The translations under genes and the position numbers were made by a program. The notes beneath the pieces were generated by a model. That model saw only the letters and a program-made list of their open reading frames with translations, made no database searches and had not been told where the DNA came from. Shown piece by piece: positions 54,167 through 63,774 of a stretch of DNA of 64,000 nt. The stretch comes from Massilia sp. Bi118 (GTDB taxonomy: Bacteria; Pseudomonadota; Gammaproteobacteria; Burkholderiales; Burkholderiaceae_D): the NCBI RefSeq assembly GCF_918697865.1, contig NZ_CAKKMV010000012.1, positions 124,001-188,000 on the forward strand. The letters are read 5' to 3'. Every line of letters starts with the position of its first letter. Position 1 is the stretch's first letter.

Positions 54167-55546
54167 ATGACGGTCAATGACATACCACTGATATCGTTTT
54201 TCCAGCGGGTGCTCGATCCGCTGATCATCATGGGCACGCTGTACCTGTCCGCGCTGGTCTTCCACGAACCGTTCTCGGGCTACATGCTGGTGCTGATGAT
54301 CCTGGCCTTCTTCATCTCGTCGGCCGTGTACCAGCACATCGATCCCTACCGCACCTGGCGCAGCGGGCGCATGTGGGCCTACGCGCGCGACACCGTGTTC
54401 GGCTGGGCCGTGACCCTGGCCGTGCTGTGGTTCCTCGGCTCGTCGAGCGGGCTGAAGTACTTCTACGACGAACGCGTGCTGATCAGCTGGGCGATCGCCA
54501 CCCCGGCGATCCTGCTGACCAGCCACATCGCGGCGCGCATGGCCAACTCACCGGGCCGCAGCAAGGAAGTGCGCTCGGTGGTGGTGGTCGGCGTCAACGA
54601 TGTCGGCCTGAAATTCGCGCGCGTGGTCGAGCAGCACCCGAATCTGTTCATGGCGGTGCGCGGCTTCTTCGACGACCGCACCGACGACCGCATTCCTGCC
54701 GGCATGCATTATCCGATGCTGGGCAAGACCGGGGAGCTGGCGCAATACGTGCGCGAGCACGGCACCAAGATGATCTTCATCAGCCAGCCGATCTCGGCCC
54801 AGCCGCGCATCCGCAAGCTGATCGACGAGCTGCAGGACACCACGGCCTCGGTCTATTTCCTGCCCGACGTCTACATCTTCGACCTGATGCAGGCGCGCTT
54901 CGACAACGTCGGCGGCATGCCGGTGATCGCCATCTGCGAGACGCCCTTCATGGGCCTGAACAGCACCATCAAGCGCGCCTCCGACATCGTGCTGGCCTCG
55001 CTGATCCTGCTGCTGCTGGCGCCGCTGATGCTGGTGGTGGCCGCCGCCGTACGGATCAGCTCGCCGGGACCGGTGATCTTCCGCCAGCGCCGCTACGGCC
55101 TGTATGGCGACGAAATCATCGTCTACAAGTTCCGCTCGATGTCGGTGATGGAAAACGGCGCCGCCGTGACGCAGGCGCAAAAGAACGACGGCCGCGTGAC
55201 GAAGATCGGCGGCTTCCTGCGCCGCACCTCGCTGGACGAGCTGCCGCAGTTCGTCAACGTGCTGCAGGGACGCATGAGCATCGTCGGCCCGCGCCCGCAT
55301 GCGGTCGCGCACAACGAGCAATACCGCAAGCTGATCAAAGGCTACATGTTGCGCCACAAGGTCAAGCCGGGCATTACCGGTTGGGCCCAGGTCAATGGCC
55401 TGCGTGGTGAAACCGCCACGCTGGACAAGATGGAAGCGCGCATCCAGTACGACCTCGATTACCTGCGCAACTGGTCCCTGTGGCTGGACCTGTGGATCGT
55501 ATTGAAGACGGTCAAGGTAGTGCTGACGCGCGAGAACGCGTTTTGA
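54167..55546 (+). CDS. Undecaprenyl-phosphate sugar-1-phosphate transferase (WcaJ/EpsB-type)
   Basis: 459 residues. Four N-terminal transmembrane helices, a CoA-binding-like central domain (VVVVGVNDVGLKFARVVE), then another helix (VLASLILLLLAPLMLVVAAA) leading into the catalytic C-terminal part with GPVIFRQRRYGLYGDE, YKFRSM and RRTSLDELPQFVNVL, the polyprenyl glycosylphosphotransferase core. It attaches the first sugar-phosphate to undecaprenyl phosphate, starting the repeat unit of the exopolysaccharide at the inner membrane. The exact sugar (glucose or galactose) cannot be told. Confidence 0.93.
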   Translation: MTVNDIPLISFFQRVLDPLIIMGTLYLSALVFHEPFSGYMLVLMILAFFISSAVYQHIDPYRTWRSGRMWAYARDTVFGWAVTLAVLWFLGSSSGLKYFYDERVLISWAIATPAILLTSHIAARMANSPGRSKEVRSVVVVGVNDVGLKFARVVEQHPNLFMAVRGFFDDRTDDRIPAGMHYPMLGKTGELAQYVREHGTKMIFISQPISAQPRIRKLIDELQDTTASVYFLPDVYIFDLMQARFDNVGGMPVIAICETPFMGLNSTIKRASDIVLASLILLLLAPLMLVVAAAVRISSPGPVIFRQRRYGLYGDEIIVYKFRSMSVMENGAAVTQAQKNDGRVTKIGGFLRRTSLDELPQFVNVLQGRMSIVGPRPHAVAHNEQYRKLIKGYMLRHKVKPGITGWAQVNGLRGETATLDKMEARIQYDLDYLRNWSLWLDLWIVLKTVKVVLTRENAF

Positions 55547-55657
55547 CCTTAACCGTAACTTAAAGGGGCGCATTCAAACGGATCGGCGCTTGCGGGTCCG
55601 GTTGGGCTGCGTAGAATAATTGATGAGAATGCAATATTTTGAAGGGCACGCCAGATC

Positions 55658-56773
55658 ATGAAAAAAGCGCTGATCACGGGAGTGACCGGGCAGGATGGTT
55701 CCTATCTCGCCGAGCTGCTGCTCGCCAAGGGCTACGAAGTACACGGGATCAAGCGGCGCGCTTCGCTGTTCAACACCGAGCGCATCGACCACATCTACCA
55801 GGATCCCCACGTCGAAAACAAGAATTTCTTCCTGCACTACGGCGACCTGTCGGATACCTCGAACCTGAACCGCATCATGTGCGAGGTCAAGCCGGACGAG
55901 GTCTATAACCTGGGCGCGATGAGCCATGTGGCGGTCTCTTTCGAATCGCCGGAATACACGGCCGACGTCGACGGCATCGGCACCCTGCGCCTGCTGGAAG
56001 CGATCCGCTTCCTGGGCCTGGAAAAGACGACCCGCTTCTACCAGGCCTCGACCTCCGAGCTCTACGGCCTGGTGCAGGAAACCCCGCAGCGCGAGACCAC
56101 GCCTTTCTATCCGCGCAGCCCGTATGCGGTGGCCAAGCTCTACGCCTACTGGATCACGGTCAATTACCGCGAAGCCTATGGCATGTATGCCTGCAACGGC
56201 ATCCTGTTCAACCACGAATCCCCGCGCCGCGGCGAAACCTTCGTCACCCGCAAGATCACCCGCGGCCTGGCGAACATCGCGCAGGGACTGGAGCAGCAGC
56301 TCTTCCTCGGCAACCTCGATGCGATGCGCGACTGGGGCCATGCGCGCGACTACGTCGAGATGCAGTGGCTGATGCTGCAGCAGGACAAGCCCGAGGACTA
56401 CGTGATTGCCACCGGGCGCCAGTACTCCGTGCGCTACTTCGTCGAGCTCGCCGCGCGCGAGCTGGGCATCGAACTCGCCTGGCAGGGCGAGGGCGTGAAC
56501 GAACGCGGCGTGATCGCTTCCGTCACCGGCGATAAAGCGCCAGGGGTTGTGATAGGGCAACCGATCGTCGCGGTCGATCCTCAATACTTCCGCCCGACGG
56601 AGGTCGATACGCTGCTGGGGGACCCGGGCAAGGCGCGCACGCGCCTGGGCTGGGAACCGCGCACCAGTTTCGAAGCGATGGTGCAGGAAATGGTGGCGAC
56701 CGACCTGGACAAGGCGCGCCGCCACAAGCTGCTGGCATCGCATGGTTACGACGTTGCAATTTCACTGGAGTGA
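55658..56773 (+). CDS. gmd: GDP-mannose 4,6-dehydratase
   Basis: 371 residues. NADP-binding [28 protein letters not shown], the SDR catalytic triad Thr/Ser in STSELYG and Tyr-x3-Lys in [15 protein letters not shown], and the GDP-mannose region [17 protein letters not shown]. It makes GDP-4-keto-6-deoxymannose, the precursor of GDP-L-fucose. fcl follows directly (3 bases between the TGA and a TTG start). Confidence 0.96.
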   Translation: MKKALITGVTGQDGSYLAELLLAKGYEVHGIKRRASLFNTERIDHIYQDPHVENKNFFLHYGDLSDTSNLNRIMCEVKPDEVYNLGAMSHVAVSFESPEYTADVDGIGTLRLLEAIRFLGLEKTTRFYQASTSELYGLVQETPQRETTPFYPRSPYAVAKLYAYWITVNYREAYGMYACNGILFNHESPRRGETFVTRKITRGLANIAQGLEQQLFLGNLDAMRDWGHARDYVEMQWLMLQQDKPEDYVIATGRQYSVRYFVELAARELGIELAWQGEGVNERGVIASVTGDKAPGVVIGQPIVAVDPQYFRPTEVDTLLGDPGKARTRLGWEPRTSFEAMVQEMVATDLDKARRHKLLASHGYDVAISLE

Positions 56774-56776
56774 ACG

Positions 56777-57757
56777 TTGACTACTCAGCCCCGGATCTAC
56801 GTCGCCGGCCATAACGGCCTGGTCGGCTCGGCCATCGTGCGCATCCTGCGTGCGCAAGGCCACACGAATATCGTCACCCGCAGCCACAAGGAACTGGAAC
56901 TGACCGACCAGGCCCAGGTACGCGAGTTCTTCCGCACCGAGCGCATCGACCAGGTCTACCTGGCCGCGGCGAAAGTGGGCGGCATCCACGCCAACAATAC
57001 CTATCCGGCGGATTTCATCTACGACAACATGATGGTGCAGGCCAATGTCGTGCACGAAGCGCGCTTCAACGGCGTGCAGAAGCTGCTGTTCCTGGGCTCG
57101 TCCTGCATCTATCCGCGCATGGCGCCGCAGCCGATCAAGGAGGAGTACCTGATGAGCGGCATGCTGGAGCCGACCAACGAACCCTATGCGATGGCGAAGA
57201 TCGCCGGCATCAAGTTGTGCGAAAGCTACAACCGCCAGTACGGCACCGACTACCGCAGCGTGATGCCGACCAATCTCTACGGACCAGGCGACAACTACCA
57301 CCCGGAAAACAGCCACGTGATCCCGGCCCTGATGCGGCGTTTCCATGAAGCCAGGATGAGCAATGCACCCGAAGTCGTGATCTGGGGCAGCGGCAAGCCG
57401 ATGCGCGAGTTCCTCTACGTCGACGACATGGCGGCCGCCTGCGTCCACGTGATGAATCTCGACCACGACACCTATGCAAAGCACACCGACCCGATGCACT
57501 CGCACATCAACGTCGGCACCGGCGAGGATGTCACCATTGCCGACCTGGCGCGCCTGGTGGGCGACACCGTCGGCTACAGCGGCCGCATCGCCTTCGACAC
57601 CAGCAAGCCGGACGGCACGCCGCGCAAGCTGCTGGACGTCTCGAAGCTGAAGCAGCTCGGCTGGCAGGCCAGCACGCCACTGCCGGAAGGTCTGAAACGC
57701 GCATATGCCGCCTTCGTCGAACTGACGGCAGCGGAACAGAATCGGGCTGCGGCCTGA
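56777..57757 (+). CDS. fcl: GDP-L-fucose synthase
   Basis: 326 residues from a TTG start (no other start keeps the nucleotide fold), with CTGGAG a few bases upstream, inside the gmd end. N-terminal [16 protein letters not shown], the family-specific [26 protein letters not shown], the catalytic Tyr-x3-Lys in YAMAKIAG and [12 protein letters not shown]. Epimerase/reductase producing GDP-L-fucose from the Gmd product. So the exopolysaccharide very probably contains fucose (or a related 6-deoxysugar). Confidence 0.96.
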   Translation: MTTQPRIYVAGHNGLVGSAIVRILRAQGHTNIVTRSHKELELTDQAQVREFFRTERIDQVYLAAAKVGGIHANNTYPADFIYDNMMVQANVVHEARFNGVQKLLFLGSSCIYPRMAPQPIKEEYLMSGMLEPTNEPYAMAKIAGIKLCESYNRQYGTDYRSVMPTNLYGPGDNYHPENSHVIPALMRRFHEARMSNAPEVVIWGSGKPMREFLYVDDMAAACVHVMNLDHDTYAKHTDPMHSHINVGTGEDVTIADLARLVGDTVGYSGRIAFDTSKPDGTPRKLLDVSKLKQLGWQASTPLPEGLKRAYAAFVELTAAEQNRAAA

Positions 57758-57767
57758 TCCGGCGGGA

Positions 57768-57825
57768 GCCGCACGCAAGCCTAAGGTTGAGTGTTAGGCG
57801 ACGAACAGAGCCCCAAGCGTGCGGC
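57768..57825 (+). other. Nested hairpin between fcl and epsD
   Basis: Outer arms GCCGCACGC (57768-57776) / GCGTGCGGC (57817-57825), inner arms GCCTAA (57779-57784) / TTAGGC (57794-57799). It begins 11 bases after the fcl stop. No T-run, so it may be a processing or stability structure that sets the ratio of the upstream sugar genes and the downstream export genes. Confidence 0.5.
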
Positions 57826-57913
57826 ACCCAGAATGCATCAGTAGCAGACTGAACAACGGAGACTTTTTGACCTCCCTGCATAAAAAGAGTTCCACCAACC
57901 CGAGGAAACTAAA

Positions 57914-58990
57914 GTGAACATACACCACCTGCCTGCCATGAAAACGACATCTGCTCCCTCCACTCGCAAGCGCGTGCTGTGCGCCGCGCTGATCCTGGTT
58001 GCGGCAAGCTTGAGCGCATGCGGCGACAAGGCAAAGGAAAAGAAACCGGGACAAGCCCTGGCCAGCGTCAACGGCGAGGAAGTCACCGTGCTGCAGCTGA
58101 ACGAGGAGCTGCAGCGCGCCGGCGTCACGGCAGCCCAGCAGGAAACCGCCAGCAAGCAATTGCTGCAGGTCCTGATCGACCGCCAGCTGCTGCAGGAGGC
58201 GGCGGCCAAGGAAAACCTGGACCGCGACCCCAAGGTCATGCAGGCGATCGACCGCGCCAAATCGCTGATCATCGCCCAGGCCTATCTGCAAAAACGCGTG
58301 GGCAACACGAACAAGCCCACGGCGAAAGAGGTGGAAGACTACTTCAACGCGCATCCCGAATTCTTCTCCAACCGCAAGCAATTCAGCATGAACGAAATCG
58401 TGATCGCCGCCAACGACCTCACGCCTGAGGTGCGCGCCGCGGCCGATGGCGCCAAGTCGCTGGAAGAGGTCGCGGTGTGGATGGACGCGCACAAGATCAA
58501 GTACGGACGCACCCAGATCACCCGCAGCACCGCCGACGTGCCGCCGCAGCTGTCGTCCAAGCTGCTCGGCATGCCGAAGGGACAGCTGTTCGTGGTCAAG
58601 GAAGGCCAGCGCGCGATGTTCATTTCCGTGACCGAGGTCAAGGACGCGCCGGTCACGCTTGCCGTCGCCGGCCCGCAGATCGAACAGTTCCTGGTCAACA
58701 AGAAGAACAAGGAACTGGCCAACGCCGAGCTGCAGCGCCTGCGCGCCGACGCCAAGATCGAATACATCAACAAGTCGATGATGCCGGATCCGAAATCCGC
58801 GCCGACCCTGCCGGCGGGCGCCGCCCCGACCAGCGCGGTGGCCGGCGCCGAGGCGGCGCCGGTTGCCGACCAGAATGGCGGAGCGCCGGGCGCCGCCACG
58901 CCGGCAGGCGCCGGCGCCACCCCGGCGCCAGGGGCCGAGGCGAATACCGACAAGGCAGCGCTGGACCGCGGCGTCGCCGGGCTGAAGTGA
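57914..58990 (+). CDS. epsD: EpsD-like peptidyl-prolyl isomerase lipoprotein
   Basis: 358 residues. A lipoprotein signal with lipobox LSAC (Cys36), a SurA/PpiC-like fold: helical N-terminal region (GVTAAQQETASKQLLQVLID), ANKPTAKEVEDYFNAHPEFF-like segment, and a parvulin-like domain, then an Ala/Pro/Gly-rich tail of about 70 residues. EpsD family PPIases belong to XrtB-type polysaccharide clusters. Start: the GTG at 57914 has GAGGA in front; an ATG at 57938 is possible and gives a shorter signal. Confidence 0.85.
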   Translation: MNIHHLPAMKTTSAPSTRKRVLCAALILVAASLSACGDKAKEKKPGQALASVNGEEVTVLQLNEELQRAGVTAAQQETASKQLLQVLIDRQLLQEAAAKENLDRDPKVMQAIDRAKSLIIAQAYLQKRVGNTNKPTAKEVEDYFNAHPEFFSNRKQFSMNEIVIAANDLTPEVRAAADGAKSLEEVAVWMDAHKIKYGRTQITRSTADVPPQLSSKLLGMPKGQLFVVKEGQRAMFISVTEVKDAPVTLAVAGPQIEQFLVNKKNKELANAELQRLRADAKIEYINKSMMPDPKSAPTLPAGAAPTSAVAGAEAAPVADQNGGAPGAATPAGAGATPAPGAEANTDKAALDRGVAGLK

Positions 58991-59024
58991 TACGTTCAAC
59001 ATTGATCAAAAAGAGGGAACAAAA

Positions 59025-59813
59025 ATGAAACGACTCGTACACTGGATGATCGCAGCAACCCTGGCACTCGCCGCCGGCTTTACCAGCGCGGCCGAAGTCG
59101 TGCTCGGCCCGGGCGACGTGGTCAAGGCATCGGTCTATGGCAGCCCGGACCTGGCCACCGAGACCCGCGTCTCGGAAGCCGGCAGCATGACTTTCCCGCT
59201 GCTGGGCGAAGTGCAGGTCGGCGGCCTGACCACGCAGCAGGCCGAGAAGAAGATCGGCGGGCTGCTGGAGAAGGGCGGCTACCTCAAGAAGGCCCAGGTC
59301 AACCTCTTGATCACCACGCTGGCCAGCCAGCAGGTGTCGGTGCTGGGCCAGGTCAACCGGCCGGGCCGCTATCCGATCGAAGGTAAACGCAAGGTGCTCG
59401 ATCTGCTGGCGATTGCCGGCGGCGCCAACGCAGAAGGAAGCGACATGGTTACCCTGGTGCGCACCCGTAACGGCACCACCACCCGCGAAACCATCGACAT
59501 CGTCGACATGGTGCGCAAGGGCGAACTGAACCGCGACTACGAAGTGGCCGGCGGCGACATCATCTTCGTCGAGCGCGCCCCGCGCGCCTACATCACCGGC
59601 GAAGTGAACCGTCCGGGTCCGTTCCGCATCGAGCGCGCCATGACCGTGCAGCAGGCCCTGTCGGCCGGCGGCGGCCTGACCCCGCGCGGCACCCAGCGCG
59701 GCCTGCGCGTGACCCGCAAGGATGCGAGCGGCGTGGCGCATACGATCGACGTGAAGAACGACGACCTGGTCCAGACCGATGATGTAATCACTGTAAAAGA
59801 AAGCTGGTTCTAA
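59025..59813 (+). CDS. epsE: EpsE polysaccharide export protein (Wza-type)
   Basis: 262 residues. Signal peptide (MIAATLALAAGFTSAA). Polysaccharide export sequence VLGPGDVVKASVYGSPDL, with AGSMTFPLLGEVQVGGLTTQ, followed by SLBB-type beta-grasp repeats (VSVLGQVNRPGRYPI, YITGEVNRPGPFRI). It forms the periplasmic/outer-membrane export channel. ATG with AGAGGGAACAA upstream. A terminator follows. Confidence 0.9.
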   Translation: MKRLVHWMIAATLALAAGFTSAAEVVLGPGDVVKASVYGSPDLATETRVSEAGSMTFPLLGEVQVGGLTTQQAEKKIGGLLEKGGYLKKAQVNLLITTLASQQVSVLGQVNRPGRYPIEGKRKVLDLLAIAGGANAEGSDMVTLVRTRNGTTTRETIDIVDMVRKGELNRDYEVAGGDIIFVERAPRAYITGEVNRPGPFRIERAMTVQQALSAGGGLTPRGTQRGLRVTRKDASGVAHTIDVKNDDLVQTDDVITVKESWF

Positions 59814-59823
59814 GGTAATCGAG

Positions 59824-59848
59824 GCCCCGGCTCGCCGGGGTCTCTTTG
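59824..59848 (+). terminator. Terminator after epsE
   Basis: CCCCGG-CTCG-CCGGGG followed by TCTCTTTG. The stem is strong, the T-run short. It may be a partial terminator that lowers expression of epsF and the downstream genes. Confidence 0.55.
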
Positions 59849-59876
59849 TTCCACCCCGTTTTGAAAAAGGTTCAAC

Positions 59877-61286
59877 ATGAACGTCCATCAATTCCTGCTG
59901 ATCTTGCTTGCACGGAAGAAGATCATTCTGACGACCCTGCTGGTCACGGTTGCGCTGGCCCTCGGGGTCAGCCTGATCCAGGCCAAGACCTACAAGGCGA
60001 CAGCATCCGTTCTGTTGAACTACAAGGGCGTGGATCCGCTGACCGGCCTGACCATGCCGGGCCAGCTGCTGCCTGGCTACATGGCCACCCAGATCGACAT
60101 CATCAGCAGCAAGAACGTGGCCTTGCGGGTGGTCGATGCGCTGCATCTGGCCAACAGCTCGGCCGTCGTCCAGCAGTTCAACGACGATACCGGCGGCCAG
60201 GGCTCGGTGCGCGACTGGCTCGCCGACCTGCTGCTGAAGAAGCTCGAGATCGTGCCTTCGCGCGAATCCTCGGTGGTCGAGATCAGCTTCAAGGGCGCCG
60301 ATCCCGCCTTCGCGGCGGCGGTCGCCAATGCCTTCGCCGACGAGTACGAGAAGATTTCGGTCCAGCTCAAGACCCAGCCGGCCAAGAAGGCGTCGTCGTA
60401 TTTCAATGAACAGACCAAGCAGCTGCGCGACAACCTCGAAGCCGCCCAGGCCAGATTGTCCAAATACCAGCAGGAGAAGGGCATCGTCAGCCTGGACAAC
60501 AACCGCGTCGACGTCGAACTGTCGCGTCTGAACGAACTGTCCGGCCAGCTGGTCCAGGCCCAGACCGCCGCCATGGAAGGCAATTCGCGCCAGGCCGCCG
60601 CCGGCTCGGCCCTGACTTCGCCGGACGTGGCCAACAATGCCCTGATCCAGCAAATGCGCGCCAACCTGGCGACCGCCGAAGGCAAGTTCGCCGACACCTC
60701 GCAGCGCTACGGCCGCAATCACCCGAGCTATATGGCCGCCAAGGCCGAGCTGGACAAGGTGCGCGGCGAGCTGAACGCCGCCCTCGGCACCGTGTCGCGC
60801 AGCGTCGGCGCCAACGCCCAGGTGCTGCGCGCCCGCGAATCCGAACTGCGCACCGCCGTGGCCGAGCAAAAGGCCAAGGTGCTGCAGCTGAACCGCGCCC
60901 GCGACGAACTCGGCGTGCTGTTGAAAGATCTCGACAGCGCCCAGCGCGCCTTCGACGCCGCTTCCCAGCGCTTCTCGCAGACCCGCATCGAGGCCCAGTC
61001 AGAGCAGTCCGACATCTCCTTGCTGAACCCGGCCGTGCCGCCGACCGAACCGGCAGGCCCGCGCGTGCTGCTGAACACCCTGATCGGCATCCTGGCCGGT
61101 ACCGTGCTGGGCGTTGGCCTGGCCCTGCTGCTGGAACTGCTGAACCGCCCGGTGCGCTCGCCGGACGACGTCAAGGACATGCTGGGCATTCCGGTGCTCG
61201 GCACCATCGAATGGAAGCAGGCCGGCCCCCGTACCGGCGGCATCCGTTCGCTGATGAACTCGCGCCGCCTGCTGCGACTGAACTGA
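59877..61286 (+). CDS. epsF: EpsF chain length determinant (Wzz-type)
   Basis: 469 residues. First transmembrane helix about 16-35 ([20 protein letters not shown]), a periplasmic Wzz/coiled-coil region (from residue 170 [20 protein letters not shown] to about 380), and the second helix (about 408-428, [20 protein letters not shown]). The C-terminus [10 protein letters not shown] is short and has no kinase domain; the kinase is the next gene. It regulates polymer length with EpsG. ATG is preceded by AAGGTT. Confidence 0.9.
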   Translation: MNVHQFLLILLARKKIILTTLLVTVALALGVSLIQAKTYKATASVLLNYKGVDPLTGLTMPGQLLPGYMATQIDIISSKNVALRVVDALHLANSSAVVQQFNDDTGGQGSVRDWLADLLLKKLEIVPSRESSVVEISFKGADPAFAAAVANAFADEYEKISVQLKTQPAKKASSYFNEQTKQLRDNLEAAQARLSKYQQEKGIVSLDNNRVDVELSRLNELSGQLVQAQTAAMEGNSRQAAAGSALTSPDVANNALIQQMRANLATAEGKFADTSQRYGRNHPSYMAAKAELDKVRGELNAALGTVSRSVGANAQVLRARESELRTAVAEQKAKVLQLNRARDELGVLLKDLDSAQRAFDAASQRFSQTRIEAQSEQSDISLLNPAVPPTEPAGPRVLLNTLIGILAGTVLGVGLALLLELLNRPVRSPDDVKDMLGIPVLGTIEWKQAGPRTGGIRSLMNSRRLLRLN

Positions 61287-61299
61287 CCGAGGACCGATT

Positions 61300-62169
61300 A
61301 TGAATTCTCCGATGCTATCCGCCGTCCCCGCCGACCACGCCGCCGAAATGAGCATGGGCGCGCTCCTGCTCGATTCCGGCAAGCTCAATCCCGAAGATGC
61401 GGAGCGCGTGCTGCGCATGCAGAAGGAAACCGGGATCCGCTTCGGCGAAGCGGCCGTGCGCCTGGGCCTGGTGAGCGAGGACGACATCCAGCAGATGCTG
61501 GCGCGCCAGTTCTCCTATCCCTATCTGCAGAAAGGGCAGGCCGGCCTGTCGCCCAAGCTGATCGCGGCCTACGAGCCGTTCTCGCCGCAGGTGGAATCGC
61601 TGCGCGCGATCCGCAGCCAGCTGATGCTGCGCTGGTTCGCACGCGGACGGCGCGCCCTGGCCATCGTCGGCGTCGACCAGGACGACGGCGCGGCGCTGTT
61701 CGCTGCCAACCTGGCGATCGTGTTTTCGCAACTGGGCGAGCAGACCCTGCTGGTGGACGCCAACCTGCGCGCCCCGCGCCAGCAGGATGCGTTCGCGATC
61801 AAGCCGCGCGCCGGCCTGTCCGATTTGCTGGCCGGACGCGCCGACCTCGACGTGATTGCCCGCGTGCCGGCCTTCGTCGACCTGTCGGTAATGCCGGCCG
61901 GGACCCTGCCGCCGAACCCGCAGGAACTGCTGGCGCGCGAAGGCTTCCGCAACCTCAATACCCAGCTCGAGAGCCGCTACGACATCGTGCTGTACGACGT
62001 GCCGCCTTTCCAGGCCGGCGTCGACGCGGTGGCGGTGGCGAGCCGCGCCGGCGGCGCGCTGCTGGTCACGCGCAAGAACTACACCCGCATCTCGCACATC
62101 GGCCGCACCGCCGAGCAGCTGGTCGACGCCGGCTGCGAGATCCTCGGTTCGGTGGTGATGGAGTTCTGA
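61300..62169 (+). CDS. epsG: EpsG chain length determinant tyrosine kinase-like protein
   Basis: 289 residues. The N-terminus (residues about 18-75) is a helical MshEN-type domain (EDAERVLRMQKETGIRFG). The BY-kinase fold follows: ANLAIVFSQLGEQTLLVDANLRAPRQ (Walker A'-type strand at about 150-157), ELLAREGFRNL and YDIVLYDVPPF. The expected Walker A P-loop (x-G-E-G-K/R-S) is here VGVDQDDGAALF (residues 123-134) with no GKS/GRS, so ATP binding may be weak or lost. No C-terminal Tyr cluster is seen. The gap before it is 13 bases; it ends one base before xrtB. Confidence 0.88.
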   Translation: MNSPMLSAVPADHAAEMSMGALLLDSGKLNPEDAERVLRMQKETGIRFGEAAVRLGLVSEDDIQQMLARQFSYPYLQKGQAGLSPKLIAAYEPFSPQVESLRAIRSQLMLRWFARGRRALAIVGVDQDDGAALFAANLAIVFSQLGEQTLLVDANLRAPRQQDAFAIKPRAGLSDLLAGRADLDVIARVPAFVDLSVMPAGTLPPNPQELLAREGFRNLNTQLESRYDIVLYDVPPFQAGVDAVAVASRAGGALLVTRKNYTRISHIGRTAEQLVDAGCEILGSVVMEF

Positions 62170-62170
62170 G

Positions 62171-63076
62171 ATGAATACGCTGGCCATCCGTTCGATGCAG
62201 CAGATACGTGCCGCACTGCCCGAATGGTGGCCGGTGCTGCTGGGCCTGGCCGTGCTGTTCGTGCCGACCTTCTACGACCTGTTCACCGGCGCCTGGGTCG
62301 GCGAAGAGCAGGGCCACGGCCCGATCATCTTCGGCCTGGCCTTGTGGCTGATCTACCGCAAATGGCCGGAGATGCTGGCCGCCACCACGCCGCCGCGCGT
62401 CCACTGGGCCGGCTGGCCCATCCTCGTGTTCGGCCTGCTGTGCCACACGCTGGGCCGCTCGCAGAAGATCCTGATGCTGGAAGTCCTGTCCATCATCCTG
62501 GTGATGATGGCGGTGCTGCTGGTCAAGCGCGGCGGACGCGCGCTGGGCGTGCTGTGGTTCCCCTTCTTCTTCATGATCTTCATGGTGCCGCTGCCCAGCG
62601 AATTCGTGGCCGCGGTGACGATGCCGATGAAGATGGCGGTGTCCTGGGCCACCGAGCACATCCTGTTCGCCTTCGGCTACCCGATCAGCCGCTCCGGCGT
62701 GATCCTGCAGATCGGCCAGTACCAGCTGCTGGTGGCGGACGCCTGCGCCGGCCTGCAGACCCTACTGACCCTGGAAGCGCTGGGCCTGTTCTACCTGAAC
62801 CTGATGCGCCATCCGTCGGCCTTCCGCAACATCGGCCTGGCGATCTTCATCATCCCGATTTCCTTCTCGGCCAACGTGATCCGCGTGATCGTGCTGACCC
62901 TGATCACCTATTACTACGGCGACGCCGCGGGGCAGGGCTTCCTGCACGGCTTTGCCGGCATGGTGCTGTTCGTCACGGCGCTGGTGCTGATCCTGGCTAT
63001 CGACTCGGCCCTGCAGTGGTACATCCGGCGCAAGGAAAGCACGACGACGCCCTTGCGCACGAAGGAGGCCGCATGA
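62171..63076 (+). CDS. xrtB: Exosortase B
   Basis: 301 residues with about eight transmembrane helices. The transpeptidase triad is visible: Cys192 in VADACAGLQTLL, Arg238 in NVIRVIVL and His259 in FLHGFAGMVLF, matching exosortases. They sort PEP-CTERM proteins and belong to polysaccharide-secretion loci. The gene starts one base after epsG and overlaps epsI by four bases. The family subtype B is inferred from this gene order. Confidence 0.92.
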   Translation: MNTLAIRSMQQIRAALPEWWPVLLGLAVLFVPTFYDLFTGAWVGEEQGHGPIIFGLALWLIYRKWPEMLAATTPPRVHWAGWPILVFGLLCHTLGRSQKILMLEVLSIILVMMAVLLVKRGGRALGVLWFPFFFMIFMVPLPSEFVAAVTMPMKMAVSWATEHILFAFGYPISRSGVILQIGQYQLLVADACAGLQTLLTLEALGLFYLNLMRHPSAFRNIGLAIFIIPISFSANVIRVIVLTLITYYYGDAAGQGFLHGFAGMVLFVTALVLILAIDSALQWYIRRKESTTTPLRTKEAA

Positions 63077-63765
63077 ACCGCAGATTCGTTGCCAGTATCG
63101 TGCTGGGCCTGGCAATGGCCGGGACCACGGCCCTGACCGCGGCCCTGACGCCCAAGCAGAAGATCGCCGACGCCAAGGCCAACTTCAGCCTCGACACCAT
63201 GATCCCGACGCGCTTCGCCGGCTGGACCGTCGACGCCAGCGTGGTGCCGCTCACGCCCGAGCCCTCGCAGAAGGAAATGATCGCGGCGCTCTACGACCAG
63301 ACCCTGTCGCGCACCTATGTGAACGCCCAGGGGCAGCGGGTGATGCTGTCGATCGCCTACGGCGGCGACCAGAGCAAGCAGTTGCAGCTGCACCTGCCCG
63401 AAGTCTGCTACGTGGCCCAGGGCTTCGACATGCTCAAGAACCATACCGACCAGCTGGCGACCAGCTACGGCACGGTACCGGTCAAGCGCCTGGTGGCGCG
63501 CCAGAACACGCGCAACGAGCCGATCACCTACTGGGTCACGATCGGCGACAAGGCCGTGATGTCGGGCGTGGAGCAGAAAATGTCGCGCCTCATGTACGGC
63601 CTGTCGGGCCGGATTCCGGACGGCATGCTGGTGCGCGTTTCCACCCTGGGAACGGACGAGGCCGGCGCGTATGCGCTGCAGGACCGCTTCGTCAACGAGA
63701 TGCTCGGCGCCCTCGACAAGAACGGCAGGGCTCGCCTGCTGGGCGCCGCCACCACGCACGGATAA
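63073..63765 (+). CDS. epsI: EpsI family protein
   Basis: 230 residues. A signal/anchor N-terminus (FVASIVLGLAMAGTTALTAA) and the EpsI domain with QLHLPEVCYVAQGFDMLKNH (conserved Cys in a PE-x-C-Y motif) and the GLSGRIPDGMLVRVS segment. It is the frequent partner of exosortases, sometimes fused to them. The ATG overlaps the exosortase stop (ATGA). Confidence 0.9.
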   Translation: MNRRFVASIVLGLAMAGTTALTAALTPKQKIADAKANFSLDTMIPTRFAGWTVDASVVPLTPEPSQKEMIAALYDQTLSRTYVNAQGQRVMLSIAYGGDQSKQLQLHLPEVCYVAQGFDMLKNHTDQLATSYGTVPVKRLVARQNTRNEPITYWVTIGDKAVMSGVEQKMSRLMYGLSGRIPDGMLVRVSTLGTDEAGAYALQDRFVNEMLGALDKNGRARLLGAATTHG

Positions 63766-63774
63766 GGGCTTGCT

